The notes under the pieces were generated by a model. The model did not search any database and was not told where the DNA came from. It saw only the letters and a list, made by a program, of their open reading frames with translations. A stretch of 64,000 nucleotides of DNA, from the NCBI GenBank assembly GCA_008828725.1, contig MEHQ01002657.1:701478-765477 (forward strand). The letters run 5' to 3'. The translations under genes were made by a program, and so were the position numbers. Position 1 is the first letter of the stretch. The number at the start of each line of letters is the position of its first letter. Of this stretch, positions 10,475-20,069 are shown piece after piece. Source of the DNA: Saccharina japonica. Taxonomy: Eukaryota; Sar; Phaeophyceae; Laminariales; Laminariaceae.

Positions 10475-10750
10475 CGCGATCGAAGTACTCCACTCAGCTT
10501 GCAAGCATGACTTTCGATCAAATCCTCCATCTCACAGCTGTGTGTTTTTTTTTTTTTTTTAATATATATATATATGAGCTGCCTTTATATATAACCAGAT
10601 ACCAGGTAGTATTTGAAAAATGAAAAAACAACAGTAGGTGTTACTTGAAAAATTAAAAAAAAAAAACAGCTGTGAGATATCGAGTATTTCGTCGAAACTC
10701 ATCTTTGCTATTAATAGCTGAGTGTGATACTTCGATCGCGCGTATTATAT
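10475..10750. repeat. Inverted pair of the CGATCGAAGTA element
   Basis: A module of about 65 bp (CAGCTGTGAGAT, TCGTCGAAACTCATCTTTGC, GCTGAGTGTGATACTTCGAT) occurs in reverse at 10480-10535 and forward at 10668-10745, around an A/T-rich centre. It could fold into a long hairpin. Other copies: 12509, 36126, 45796, 45893, 59981, 61684 and the mirrored ones in arm R. Confidence 0.6.
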
Positions 10751-11440
10751 ATGATACAGATATGTATATAATATTATATGTACCTGGTAGACGCCCTGAC
10801 ACTGAGACCAGTAGAGCTTACCACCTATTCCAAAAATGAGACATAATTATTGTGGAAGGTATAAAAAACACCATGTCTTGACAAGGATATTCATTGGGGA
10901 AAAGTAGAATGCCACGTATTGGTTGACACTACCAGGTATTATCAATACTACTGCCGTACGTATACATAGGACATACCGGTATAGCGGGAATATCAATAAC
11001 CCTACACACCGACCGCCTGGGAAATAAATTTCTGGGAAATTTCTCGGAAGGAAGGAAGAAACTGAGGGAAGTATATAGTGTGGACTATCAATCATTTTCA
11101 AACAAGCGGTAAGCACCACACGGAGACTTCTTTCTGTGGAAGGTCCAACCCTAAGTATATATTGTATTAGCATTACGTCCGGCAGGATTTTTCTGGGAAT
11201 TTTCCAGGTCAATAATAGTTTGGGGGTTAGGGTATAGGGTTATAGGGGTTCAACGCCCGTACATTGATTCAAGATGTTACCGGACGATTTGTTAATAGTC
11301 CTCGTCCAACCATCGTGTACGTATATTAAAAAAATTAAATGTATATATATATGTATATATACCTAATTGACAATTGAGAATTCTTAAACGGAAGCTCCAA
11401 AACGACCGTCGCATCGTGCGTATTGATATATATGATACAC

Positions 11441-11518
11441 TGACCCGGGATCTGAGTTTCGACTATGAATAGGAAGGAGAGAGAAAAGAAGGGCGGAGAT
11501 AATAAATGGGATGGAGAA
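11441..11518 (+). mobile_element. SINE body fragment
   Basis: GACCCGGGATCTGAGTTTCG, a GGAGAGAGAAAAGAAGGGCG stretch and AATAAATGGGATGG match the 3' body of the tRNA-derived SINE, here in plus orientation. The head is missing. Confidence 0.5.
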
Positions 11519-11920
11519 CATAAAATAGGAAATGGTGAAGAGATTTATTGCGAAACGTTGAAAATATGCAACCATCGTCCATGTATTTATTACACACTAA
11601 CTCTATCCCTAAATACTAAATCTAAGGACCATTTGTATTAGTAACGTTCAGTCAAAACCGTGCTTATATTTCGGGACAGATTGGTTTACAGGTAGTACAA
11701 GACGCAAGAGATACCCCATCCCCGCAAGGACGAAATTCCGGGACGGATTTGTCGAAACCCCCACGGGCGGCACACAAAACAAACATAAAATGGCGTTTTG
11801 GAAAAATGGGAGGGTGTCGTCGAGATATTTCAACACCCACACACATCGCTTGGCGTTTGTTTGCACCTACCCCACCCCCCCCCCCCCCCCCCCCTTTTTT
11901 CGTTTTTTTCGTTGTTTCCC

Positions 11921-12110
11921 ATCCCATTTATTATCTTCGCCCTTCTTTTCTCTCTCCTTCCTTTAGTCGTGACTCAGATCCGGGCTCACAAAAGGCTCTT
12001 CTCCTCCCTCCTCCCCCCGCTCTACGGTTCGCGCCTTGCATTTTTATCGAGAGAAAACTTCAGCCCTTTCTTCCCTCGAGAAAATCAGCTTCAAGACGCC
12101 CACTTTTATT
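11921..12110 (-). mobile_element. SINE body fragment
   Basis: CCATCCCATTTATTATCTTC, ACTCAGATCCGGG and TTTTTATCGAGAGAAAACTT are shared with the SINE copies at 9354 and 25903. It is preceded by an 18-C and T-rich run. The tRNA-like head is absent. Confidence 0.55.
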
Positions 12111-12310
12111 ATCTTGATTACAGTACGAGTATAAGGTACCTCTGGTATACTGCTGTGAAAAGAAAGCTACTCGTATTTCGGGAGATTGAACCATCACTAC
12201 TTACATACACGTCCGCGCAGAAACTCTTTAAAAAAAAAAAGTAAAAAAAAAATTACAGGGCTCTTCAAGAATCACGACAAACCCTACCCGCGGGCCGGGT
12301 CAGGAAACGT

Positions 12311-12440
12311 TCGGAATCTCACGGGTCTGGTTGGGTCGGGTTTGGGTTGGGTCGGGTCGGGTCAGGAGGCATTTTCAAACACTCTCACGGGCCGGGTCGA
12401 GTCGGGTCGGGTCACCCTTGCCCGGCCCGACCCGACCTGA
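12311..12440. repeat. (GGGTC)n-rich repeat with inverted halves
   Basis: GGGTCGGGT runs on the plus strand up to about 12415 are followed by CCCGACCCGACC, so the tract can pair with itself. Confidence 0.65.
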
Positions 12441-12508
12441 CCCGAGAGGTTTGACGGGATTTGTCCCCCCCCTCCCACCCGTGATTAGCCCTACCCCAGT
12501 TGGGGCAT

Positions 12509-12863
12509 CGAGATGTTTCGTCGAACCTCATATTTGCAAGCTGCGTGTGATACTTCGATCAAAGCGTGCTATTATACCGGGTGTGTATCAATCACACTCA
12601 GTAAGGTTTACAGGTCGGTGACCCCCCTGGGTGATAGATACCACCCTGGGTGATAGATACTACCCTGGGTGGTAGATACTACCCTGGGTGGTAGATACTA
12701 CCCTGGGTGGTAGATACTACCCTGGGTGATAGATACCACCCTGGGTGATAGGTACTACCCTGGGTGATAGATACCACCCTGGGTGATAGATACTACCCCG
12801 GGTGGTAGATACTACCCTGGGTAATAGATACTACCATGGGTGGTAGATACCACCCTGGGTGAA
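12509..12863. repeat. CGATCGAAG module followed by a 19-bp minisatellite
   Basis: A CGTCGAACCTC...TTGCAAGCTGCGTGTG module is followed by ACAGGTCGGTGACCCCC, then about 13 copies of ACCCTGGGTGATAGATACT from 12619. The same three parts in the same order occur at 36126-36475, so the minisatellite belongs to a larger mobile or duplicated unit. Confidence 0.7.
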
Positions 12864-12940
12864 ATAGATAGATAGATGGATAGATAGATACGAAGTAGAT
12901 AGATACATGGATAGATAGATAGATAGATGGATGGATATAT

Positions 12941-12976
<36 letters not shown>

Positions 12977-13018
12977 CTACTGTAGATAGATGGATAGATA
13001 GATAGATAGATAGATATA

Positions 13019-13050
<32 letters not shown>

Positions 13051-13096
13051 TAGATAGCTAGATAGATAGATGGATAGATAGACAGGCAGATAGACA
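12864..13096. repeat. (GATA)n microsatellite
   Basis: Long GATA runs with GATG, GACA and CTACTGTA interruptions directly continue the 19-bp minisatellite, whose unit itself contains GATAGATA. Slippage from the minisatellite is a likely origin. Tyr/Ser/Ile-repeat frames here are artefacts. Confidence 0.85.
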
Positions 13097-13099
13097 GAC

Positions 13100-14850
13100 A
13101 GTTCATCATCTGCCGGAGGTATAGAACTGCTTCGGAACACGATTTGTGAACTGCGGACAACGACTTTCCTCCTGACACTACGGCCGTAACAGCAGTGAGA
13201 AGCTACAGAATCCCCGGAAACAGATATTCCACCGCTGGAAACTCAATCCCACGAGGTAAGTCGTTGTCAGACGTACTGGATTATTTTGGCGGAAGGTCCA
13301 AAAAACACTTCGTACGTTATTACTTTTTTCTGCGACTACACGCGGAAGATACATATTATACGACCGAGGTATGCATTGATTGGTACGGGAAAATTCTCTG
13401 AAAATTCTTGGGAACTATTCAAGCAGCATGTACTATACTGTATGTACTGATACAGATACTTTCTTGCGGGAGGTTCAACCATCGTTTTCGTACGATGCTG
13501 ATACTGTTATCTCAGATTCAGATTCCACAAGCATGCACTGATCGGCTGATTGGTATGCCCTGTTAACCCATTCGGAACTAAAAAATATAGCCCACACTAA
13601 CTCCAAGGAGTTTGTCCCCGAATTCGTGCGGCTAGCTTCGTAAGTTGCGGTTCAACTGTTTACACCGCATTATGAGTAACGGGATATTTGGAAGACCCTT
13701 CACCCTTCAGCAGTTCTTGTAGGCGACAAGTTGCAGCGACAAGTGGTTGATATAGATGTTGCTGGAAGAGGCTATCAAGATCGAGGAATTGGAGTGTTTG
13801 CAGCACACCCCCCCCCCCGCGTTTATTCGTCAAAATCCCATCCGAGCTTATCACAGTTAGTTAAGTTCATCGTCACAAGCTTTCATGGCCCTCAAGCGGT
13901 GCCTTTTTCAAGACTCATTAATTATTCACATCCTCGGCACGCAAGCGTGTCTGCACTGTCAGTGTAACGGCTGCCAGCGCCAATCTTTGCAGCGTACTGG
14001 GGGAGTATCGTCGAATATTCTTTACATACGCTGGATTCAAAAATGAATAAACTTTACGTGGGGTTGTAGCGGGCACGACAGCGATGCTACAATCCCTCGC
14101 ATCATCCATTTGTTTTGGTTTATTTTTTATTTTTGCCGTGATCGCTTTTGCCTTTGTCTCTCCGCCCCCCCGAATTTTCCTAGGACTTTCTTTGGCTGCT
14201 TAGCTACGTACGTATACATTTTGGTTTTTGTTAGTTCCTCTTCTCTTTCCTGGACTCTCGTGTGAGGCACGAGGACGAAACGGAACTGAGTAGGAAGTGC
14301 CACGTATCCGTTGTATGGGTGGCGCCCAAGGGAATGGAGACAGAGGGTGGGGGGGTTCGTAGGGAAACCGCGGCGGACGAAAGCAGGAAAGAGACGGCAA
14401 ACAGAGTAGGTACCAGTACCAGACCGACTAGCTGGTAGAACCTGCCTGTACTAAGGGCACAAACCTGCCTCAGCTGGCTGGAAGGTACTTTTGGTGTGCT
14501 CTGGCTGCCTGTCTTTTCCTGTCGTTCTTAGTCTTGCTTTGTTGGCACTGTTTTTTTTTTTTCGGTTCATTTCATTTCATTTGGTTTCTTTTAACTAGAT
14601 GTCGCATCTCATCTGGGAGAAGCACGACATTTTTTTTTTTTGTTTGTTTTCTTTTCATTTTGTCATGCTTTTGTTTGGTTGCTTGATTGTTGATTTGCTT
14701 CAGTATGTTTACTTTCTATTATGTTTCCTTTTCGCATTTTTCTTTTCTCTTTTTTTTTCTCTTGCATGCACCTGAATTGCTAGCAGCGTAGGCCTTGCCT
14801 GTCATATATGGCATTGCATTGTCTGCTCTGCTTACTGCACTGAGCGTAGT
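13100..14850. other. Intronic sequence, no gene recognised
   Basis: Within FAM136A intron 3. A decayed TTAA-type MITE relic starts at 13563 (TTAACCC ... CCCACACTAACTCCAAG). T-rich tracts occupy 14560-14760. A minus-strand frame near 13660-13854 looks moderately protein-like, but no family is recognised. Confidence 0.45.
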
Positions 14851-15048
14851 ATCTCTGTGTCGTAGTTTTGTGACCACAGAACTGGTACCTTTTTAGGATG
14901 ATGAATCGGCACGGACACTGGGTGTGCTGGATGTCGACGGGTAGAACTGTATATCTCTGTGTCGTAGTTTTGTGACCACAGAACTGGTACCTTTTTAGGA
15001 TGATGAATCGGCACGGACACTGGGTGTGCTGGATGTCGACGGGTAGAA
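14851..15048. repeat. Tandem duplication of a 96-bp dispersed module
   Basis: Two near-identical copies (14851-14946 and 14953-15048) contain GTTTTGTGACCACAGAACTG and CACTGGGTGTGCTGGATGTC. A reverse copy occurs at 39880-39995, and a diverged one lies in the triplicated block (about 43105-43225). It is a short dispersed repeat. Confidence 0.75.
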
Positions 15049-15243
15049 AGGAAGGTTCAATGTGAAGAACACACACACACACACGTGGTAGTTTTCATGC
15101 GAACGAGCGGCTGAAAATCCTAGAGAGAGATGGATACCTTTATATCGGCGAGCGACGTCCCGTTTGTACGTACATATATATACACCAGGTACTTCGTATA
15201 TAAAACAGCACATGAAAATAGCTACAGCCGGTACCGGCAATAC

Positions 15244-15348
15244 CTGTGCCATTGCTCGCTCCACGGCAGCGTCCCCTTCCTTCGCCCCGGGCGGAATGGA
15301 GTCCTTTGCGTCGTCGGCGCAGTCCATCGTGCAGCGCTGCAAGCGGTT
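15244..15348 (-). CDS. FAM136A: FAM136A homologue, exon 3
   Basis: The 105-bp exon, phase 0 at both ends, lies between a TTCGACAG acceptor and a CAG|GTATTG donor. It encodes 35 residues beginning NRLQRCTMDCADDAKDS, which matches the family block with the third CX3C motif (Cys 82/86 of the joined protein) and the following acidic/Lys-Asp-Ser segment. It joins directly to GGMQ of exon 2, as in animal FAM136A, where a Gln precedes the Asp-Arg-Leu block. A (CAA)n microsatellite sits about 20 bp upstream of the acceptor, inside intron 2. Confidence 0.88.
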
Positions 15349-15367
15349 CTGTCGAAGCAAGAGGTGC

Positions 15368-15404
<37 letters not shown>

Positions 15405-15405
15405 T
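15368..15405. repeat. (CAA)n microsatellite beside the exon 3 acceptor
   Basis: About twelve CAA units lie in intron 2. On the transcribed strand this is (GTT)n, placed where a pyrimidine tract would be. Poly-Asn and poly-Gln frames across it are not coding. Confidence 0.85.
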
Positions 15406-15655
15406 CAACAAGAATAACAGCAAGAATAAGAGAAGAAAAGGGCCAGCAAACCAAACAAACAAAACGAACAAACAATAAATTCATAAATCAATCAACAAAA
15501 AACAAAGTCCACATTATATACAGGATACATATTATACGTCCACCACCACCATAATCATCATCATCATCATCATCCTCCTCCTCCCCTACTGCCTTCATCG
15601 AGCAGACATGGTTTTCGGGTTCACCGCGGGTTATGATTTTACTATTACGGGGTGG

Positions 15656-15845
15656 GCTAATGTAGTAAATAGGGCCTACGGTAGACACAAAAACCTACAT
15701 ATTCCCATACTTTTACTAACAATATTTGGTCCTATTTAATACCTGGTATCATAGGACCTACGGCACACACACACAAAAACCTATCTATTTCCCTATTGTT
15801 ACTAACAATATTTGGTTCTATTTACTATGGTTACTCTGTAATATG
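15656..15845. mobile_element. Two tandem ACCATAGTAAATAGGACC-type MITE copies
   Basis: TAGTAAATAGGGCCTACGG, ACACAAAAACCTACATATT and TAACAATATTTGGTCC occur twice in succession, bounded by TATTTACTATGG. Same family as 9266, 17558, 37490, 42650, 60132 and 61835. Confidence 0.6.
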
Positions 15846-15874
15846 TATTAGTGTTCGGTATCGAGAATTATTTC

Positions 15875-16020
15875 AGCGGGATACGATATCTTGATATCAG
15901 CCCCCAAAATTCGGGATATTGATACGATATCTCGATATATCGTATCTTGTGATATCGCATGATTTGATATGATATTGCGATATATCGCATGATATGTGAT
16001 ATGTGATGTGATATATCAGG
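15875..16020. repeat. GATATC-rich palindromic simple repeat
   Basis: Overlapping GATATC, TATCGATAT and GTATC words make the strand self-complementary. A matching tract is at 16960-17150, and a short one at 35700-35765. Confidence 0.7.
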
Positions 16021-16607
16021 CGAAATCACACCCGACGACCCCGAAACAGTAGGCAAACAAAACTTCAACAAAACCCACCGCCGTCGGGACAGAACACAGA
16101 CACAGCAAGCTTCTTTCTGGCAGAACACCGTCGTGACACAGAACAAGCTCCAGCATGCACCGGTTTTCCAACGATAGAGGTGCACCGTTTTTTTCTGAAC
16201 AACTCCTCACTTGAGGAGCTCTATACTACTAATAGTAATTAGTCTACACTTATAGTAAGTCATTATTAATAGTAAGTCAAAAACTCATTTCGGAGGGAAT
16301 AAAAGTGCTGCCTGATGAAAATCTCCAAGTGTACTCTGAAAAAATATAGCGATACATAGAAGAATGAAAAGACCGACGATATTGGGTAAAGAAGGGTAAA
16401 GGGGCTCTACTTGTGAACACAAGGATTCGGGCTGTAGAGTAGTTCTCGAAGTATTTTATTTGCTTAGTAATATGTATACTTGTACGAGTATATTGTTAAT
16501 ACCAGGTATGTATGTGCTTGGACAGCGTCCAACCGATCAGTACAAAAGCACCAGCAAGTTGCCTGAATGTTAAGTTATCTTTAATTATTTTCCTATATAG
16601 TGTGTTT

Positions 16608-16830
16608 TCTTTTCCGTCCCATTTTCGCGTGTTTCTGAGCACTACTCCTATGCATATTTCGTCAAGCTCCCTCCCTTTAGTGATTCATATCCGGGGTCAC
16701 CATGTCACTATACACAATGCAGGCGCTCCTCTCTCCTCTCCCTTCCCCGCACACCGTCCGTGCATGCCTTGATCGTAATCGCGAGAGAAAGTTCAGTATT
16801 TCGTCGGGGTCTCCTTCCCTCGTGTCCACT
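16608..16830 (-). mobile_element. Diverged SINE body fragment
   Basis: CGTCCCATTTTCGCG, TTCATATCCGGGGTCACCA and ATCGCGAGAGAAAGTTCAGT match the SINE body seen at 11921 and 25903, with extra sequence in between. Confidence 0.45.
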
Positions 16831-16959
16831 CGCTCGCGTCGAACTCTTGAGCCTGCAACCTACAATACGCAGGCTACGCGGCGTTTCCCGGTTGTTTCAG
16901 GTTTTGATCTGGACCCGAACGCACACACACGGCATACGACACATACTGATGCGCTGCCT

Positions 16960-17150
16960 GAGGTATATTTACACGAAATATCGTATCGGTATCATGCGAT
17001 ACATCGCACGATATCAATATCGTATCGATATCATGCGATATATCGGATGATACCGGTATCGAGATATCCCGAAAATATTCTCGATATTGATATCGATATA
17101 TCCCAAAAATATCGCATGATATATCGAGAATTCAGATACGATACCGAACA
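16960..17150. repeat. GATATC-rich palindromic simple repeat
   Basis: Dense CGATATC, ATCGATATC and GCGATA words; partner of 15875-16020 in reverse sense. Both lie in intron 2 of FAM136A. Confidence 0.7.
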
Positions 17151-17235
17151 CTAAATGTATGCCCCCCTCCCCGCCGTAAACGCACGGGACCTTACAGGAT
17201 GCGTAGGCCTCGGTAGCATACCCAGGTTTCTTCCG

Positions 17236-17320
17236 CTTGGGGGGGGGGGGGGGCGTACTCATTTGTTGCTTGCCATAGTCATTTGACCATTGACCACGCA
17301 TCCCTTTCGAGACGGGGGGG
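17236..17320 (+). repeat. Poly-G / GTACTCATTTGTT repeat
   Basis: A 13-G run is followed by CGTACTCATTTGTTGCTTGC, CATTTGACCATTGACCACGC and CCCTTTCGAGACGG. It is nearly identical to 8583-8660 and 63510-63585. Confidence 0.7.
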
Positions 17321-17376
17321 GGGTCTTATGCGTACAGACCTCCGCAGATGATCTCGTTAACCAGTGTGGCAGTGTG

Positions 17377-17470
17377 CGGAGTAATTAGTGCCGGTTGGTA
17401 GCCGCTATAGTGCCGGTATTGTTGGGCTGGCGCATACCGGCATTAAATAGAGGCCAGCCGGCACTACTGA
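17377..17470. mobile_element. AGTGCCGG-type MITE, short copy
   Basis: TAGTGCCGGTTGG, CCGCTATAGTGCCGGTATT and GGCCAGCCGGCACTA are also found in the full element at 35923-36113. The outer ends are missing here. Confidence 0.5.
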
Positions 17471-17557
17471 TGTAGCACCGTTTAGGGCTGCCGTCCCGTT
17501 GTGTGGACTAAACACTTGGAATTAAAGTCATATTTAAGGTTTCTGTACAGTGCACAA

Positions 17558-17625
17558 ATACGGGGGACCATACCGTAGTAAATAGAACCACACATTGATA
17601 GTAAAAATAGGTCGTAAACCCTATC
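17558..17625. mobile_element. ACCATAGTAAATAGGACC-type MITE fragment
   Basis: GGGGGACCATACCGTAGTAA, ATAGAACCACACATTG and AGTAAAAATAGG match one end of the family described at 9266 and 60132. Confidence 0.45.
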
Positions 17626-17734
17626 CCTGCCGTAGAGACACCCCCCCTAAACACAGCAGCAGTACATAGTGCACACCAATAACACCATCATCCCCGCCGC
17701 GGTTGGCATCCCCATCTCCCCCCTCCCCTCTCAC

Positions 17735-17872
17735 CTGCATGCCTCCCACCTCCTGTTGAACGACCTGGTTGATCCCTTGGAGAGGCTGCTCACACCGCCT
17801 CATGCACGCGTTCACCGCCTCGCTGGACATGGTGATGTTGTCGTTACATTTCGCCATGCACAAGTACGCGGC
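17735..17872 (-). CDS. FAM136A: FAM136A homologue, exon 2
   Basis: The 138-bp exon, phase 0 at both ends, has CAG|GTGAGA donor and a GCGAAG acceptor, the only AG near the 5' edge. It encodes 46 residues: AAYLCMAKCNDN, then VNACMRRCEQPLQ, and ends GGMQ. These are the first two CX3C motifs (Cys 35/39 and 53/57), separated by 13 residues as in animal FAM136A. Joined to exon 1 it reads RPLQK-AAYLC, the family's conserved junction. FAM136A is a small mitochondrial intermembrane-space protein whose cysteine pairs are expected to form disulfides; its exact role is not settled. Confidence 0.9.
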
Positions 17873-18289
17873 CTTCGCGTACGGTGCGATGCGGTGCGTT
17901 TTGTGCCGGTTCGGCGCAACAGGACAACACAGGACAGGGAACGGGCAGGTTAGACCAATAACCCCTTAACCACCACAATTACTAAAAAAACATACACACA
18001 CGCTAATTCTATGTTGCTTTGTCGCCGCTCTCTCTCTCTCTTAGGGCTCCAGCGAGGATTCACCGCAGCTCAGAATCTTTCGGTCGATCGGTTCATTAAC
18101 GTCTTACCGTGTATTATCTTATATATTACCTCTCGAGAGGTAAACAGCTGCTGTCTGCGCTTAAGGCCATTACCGGGTGGGCTAATGTGGTAATCATAAC
18201 CAATTATCGTGGGTAACCATAGGGGGAGACACCTGTTTTTTTGTTTCCATCTTGGGCTCTGATTATATACTACTGTACATATGCTCTCC

Positions 18290-18530
18290 CCCCGAAACTC
18301 ATTGAAGCTGTCATCCATACGCAAGTCCACCTCACGAGCGGTTCTTAGTAGGATGCAGCTCGCCCTTCATGCGACTCACTCAACACCTCACGACACTTCA
18401 CGCTTGGTTTTAGCAAGGTCTGCCTGGTCGGTGAAAACCCGACATGCTCCGTCCCGGCATTGTAGGGATGCGAGGGTCTATGGCCATATATACGACTACG
18501 GCCATGCATGAATATCGAGTACACCCCCCC
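18290..18530 (-). repeat. Reverse copy of the 230-bp GACGGAGCATGTCGGG repeat
   Basis: In reverse orientation this copy matches 8700-8930 over its length, ending in a C-run at 18524. It contains ACATGCTCCGTCCCGGCAT and GGTGAAAACCC. The open frame across it is shared by both copies and looks like a repeat consequence. Confidence 0.7.
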
Positions 18531-19300
18531 CGTTATATGGGGACGCACTACTTGAATTTTGAGGTTTCTGTGTACGAACCTATAGATTAATACCTAAACA
18601 AATGGCGTCGTCGGCAGGACACCTTGTATAAGGAGTGTTGATAACCTTTTTACAACTGCGTCATATTTCGGGACCTAAACTGGATCACTTTTGGATTTAA
18701 AGTCGGATCACACCTTTCGGCAACAGCCTACTCTATCTATATACTATTAAATATTAATAGTATGTATTTAACCTTGGAAGGAATTGGAGCTGGGCCATTA
18801 TTTTTGCGTTCGTCTACGTACATACGCACGGAGGACCTGCACATGAGTGCCCAGTGTGCAACATTTGTTTTCATCATATATATATAGGAGCGAAGCGAGT
18901 TTCTAATTTACGACGGCACGAAAAAAAAAACAGGGCTTCCCTCCTTTCCATCCAGCCGCGCGTGCCCGAATCTCGTGGGGTCCCATCCCGACAGAGACCA
19001 CCGAAATCTCCAAAAAGGAAGGAACAGAAGAAAAAAAAAAAAACTTGAAAAATATTTGCAAGACGAATAAAAAACGAAATTGAATCGTCGTTGTGTGACT
19101 CTTATACTTACATGCTTAATTTTATCCGTGTTCGACTTTTCTGCTTTCCCACCAAGGCACAAAGTTGGCCACATTCTAGCTACAAAAAAACCCAATCCAC
19201 TACCGCAGAGCGCGGGTATTTTCGGGGGAACGTATTGTAGTAATCAGAACCAAATGCAGCAGTGTGTTCACATATAATACGGGGACGCATGCTATCTTAA

Positions 19301-19380
19301 CCCCTTCATAACTGCAAAACTTATCCCACACTAATTCCAAGTAGTTTATCCCCAAAATCGTGTGACCAGTTCTGAAGGGG
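19301..19380. mobile_element. TTAA-flanked MITE (piggyBac-like)
   Basis: TTAA (19297-19300) precedes CCCCTTCATAACTG, and CAGTTCTGAAGGGG precedes TTGA (19381-19384). The internal part (CACACTAATTCCAAGTAGTT, TCCCCAAAATCG) matches other copies at 9768, 13563 and 19965. Confidence 0.6.
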
Positions 19381-19964
19381 TTGATATAGAGGTGCACCAA
19401 GGGCGTAACAAAAAAAAGAGAAAACGACACCACACTCGTAGGAAGGTCAGAATGAAAAACAAACCGGATCGCTGTGATCACAGGACGAAATGAGCGAAAA
19501 CCATTTTTTTTTCGTTTTTTGTTCCCTTTTTTTAACTTGGTTTCAGAGACCCCCCCTATTTTTTTTTCGCTGGTGGGGGGGGGTAATTAAAAAAAAGTTG
19601 ACTTCTTGTTTTTTTGGGATCACAACGGTCCGGTTCTTCCCTCCAATATAGAGGGGGGGGGTAGTGGGGTATCTGGGATTCAGATCCGCGCATACCCTTG
19701 GGTGCACCATGTTTTTTTCTGGGGCCCCTCACTTGACGAGCTCTATAGTAACAGCAAGTAAAAAAAATGATTTCGGAGCACAACCATAACATGAGAACCA
19801 ATGACCAGTCTCGTGTGGCCTCAATAAATATAGCATGCAGAAAGAATACTGCAACACGAGAGTGAAATTCCGACGAATTTGGGTGAATCTATTCAGAACT
19901 GAAAAAAAATGTCCGTCACTAATTCCAAGTAGCTTGTCCCCAAATTCGTGGCACCAGTTCTTAA

Positions 19965-20053
19965 CCCTTATAGGACTGGAGTCCCGTTTTGGGGACAAAT
20001 TACTTAGAATTAGAGTGGTTTGTCCCCAAAACGGGACTCCAGTCCTAAAAGGG
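19965..20053. mobile_element. Near-palindromic TTAA-flanked MITE (piggyBac-like)
   Basis: An exact TTAA lies on each side (19961-19964 and 20054-20057). The ends CCCTTATAGGACTGGAGTCC and GGACTCCAGTCCTAAAAGGG pair over about 35 bp, including the inner GTTTTGGGGACAAA / TTTGTCCCCAAAAC. At 89 bp it is almost all inverted repeat. It is the best-preserved member of the family in this window. Confidence 0.75.
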
Positions 20054-20069
20054 TTAAGGGGTCATTCAG

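Noticed and set aside
12864..13140. Tyr/Ser/Leu/Ile-repeat proteins on the minus strand
   Set aside because: Direct translation of GATA microsatellite.
13660..13854. Possible FAM136A exon on the minus strand
   Set aside because: No CX3C motif or family match; the true last exon was found at 8348-8452.
15130..15554. Poly-Gln, poly-Asn and poly-Thr frames
   Set aside because: Translation of the CAA microsatellite beside FAM136A exon 3; the real coding strand is minus.
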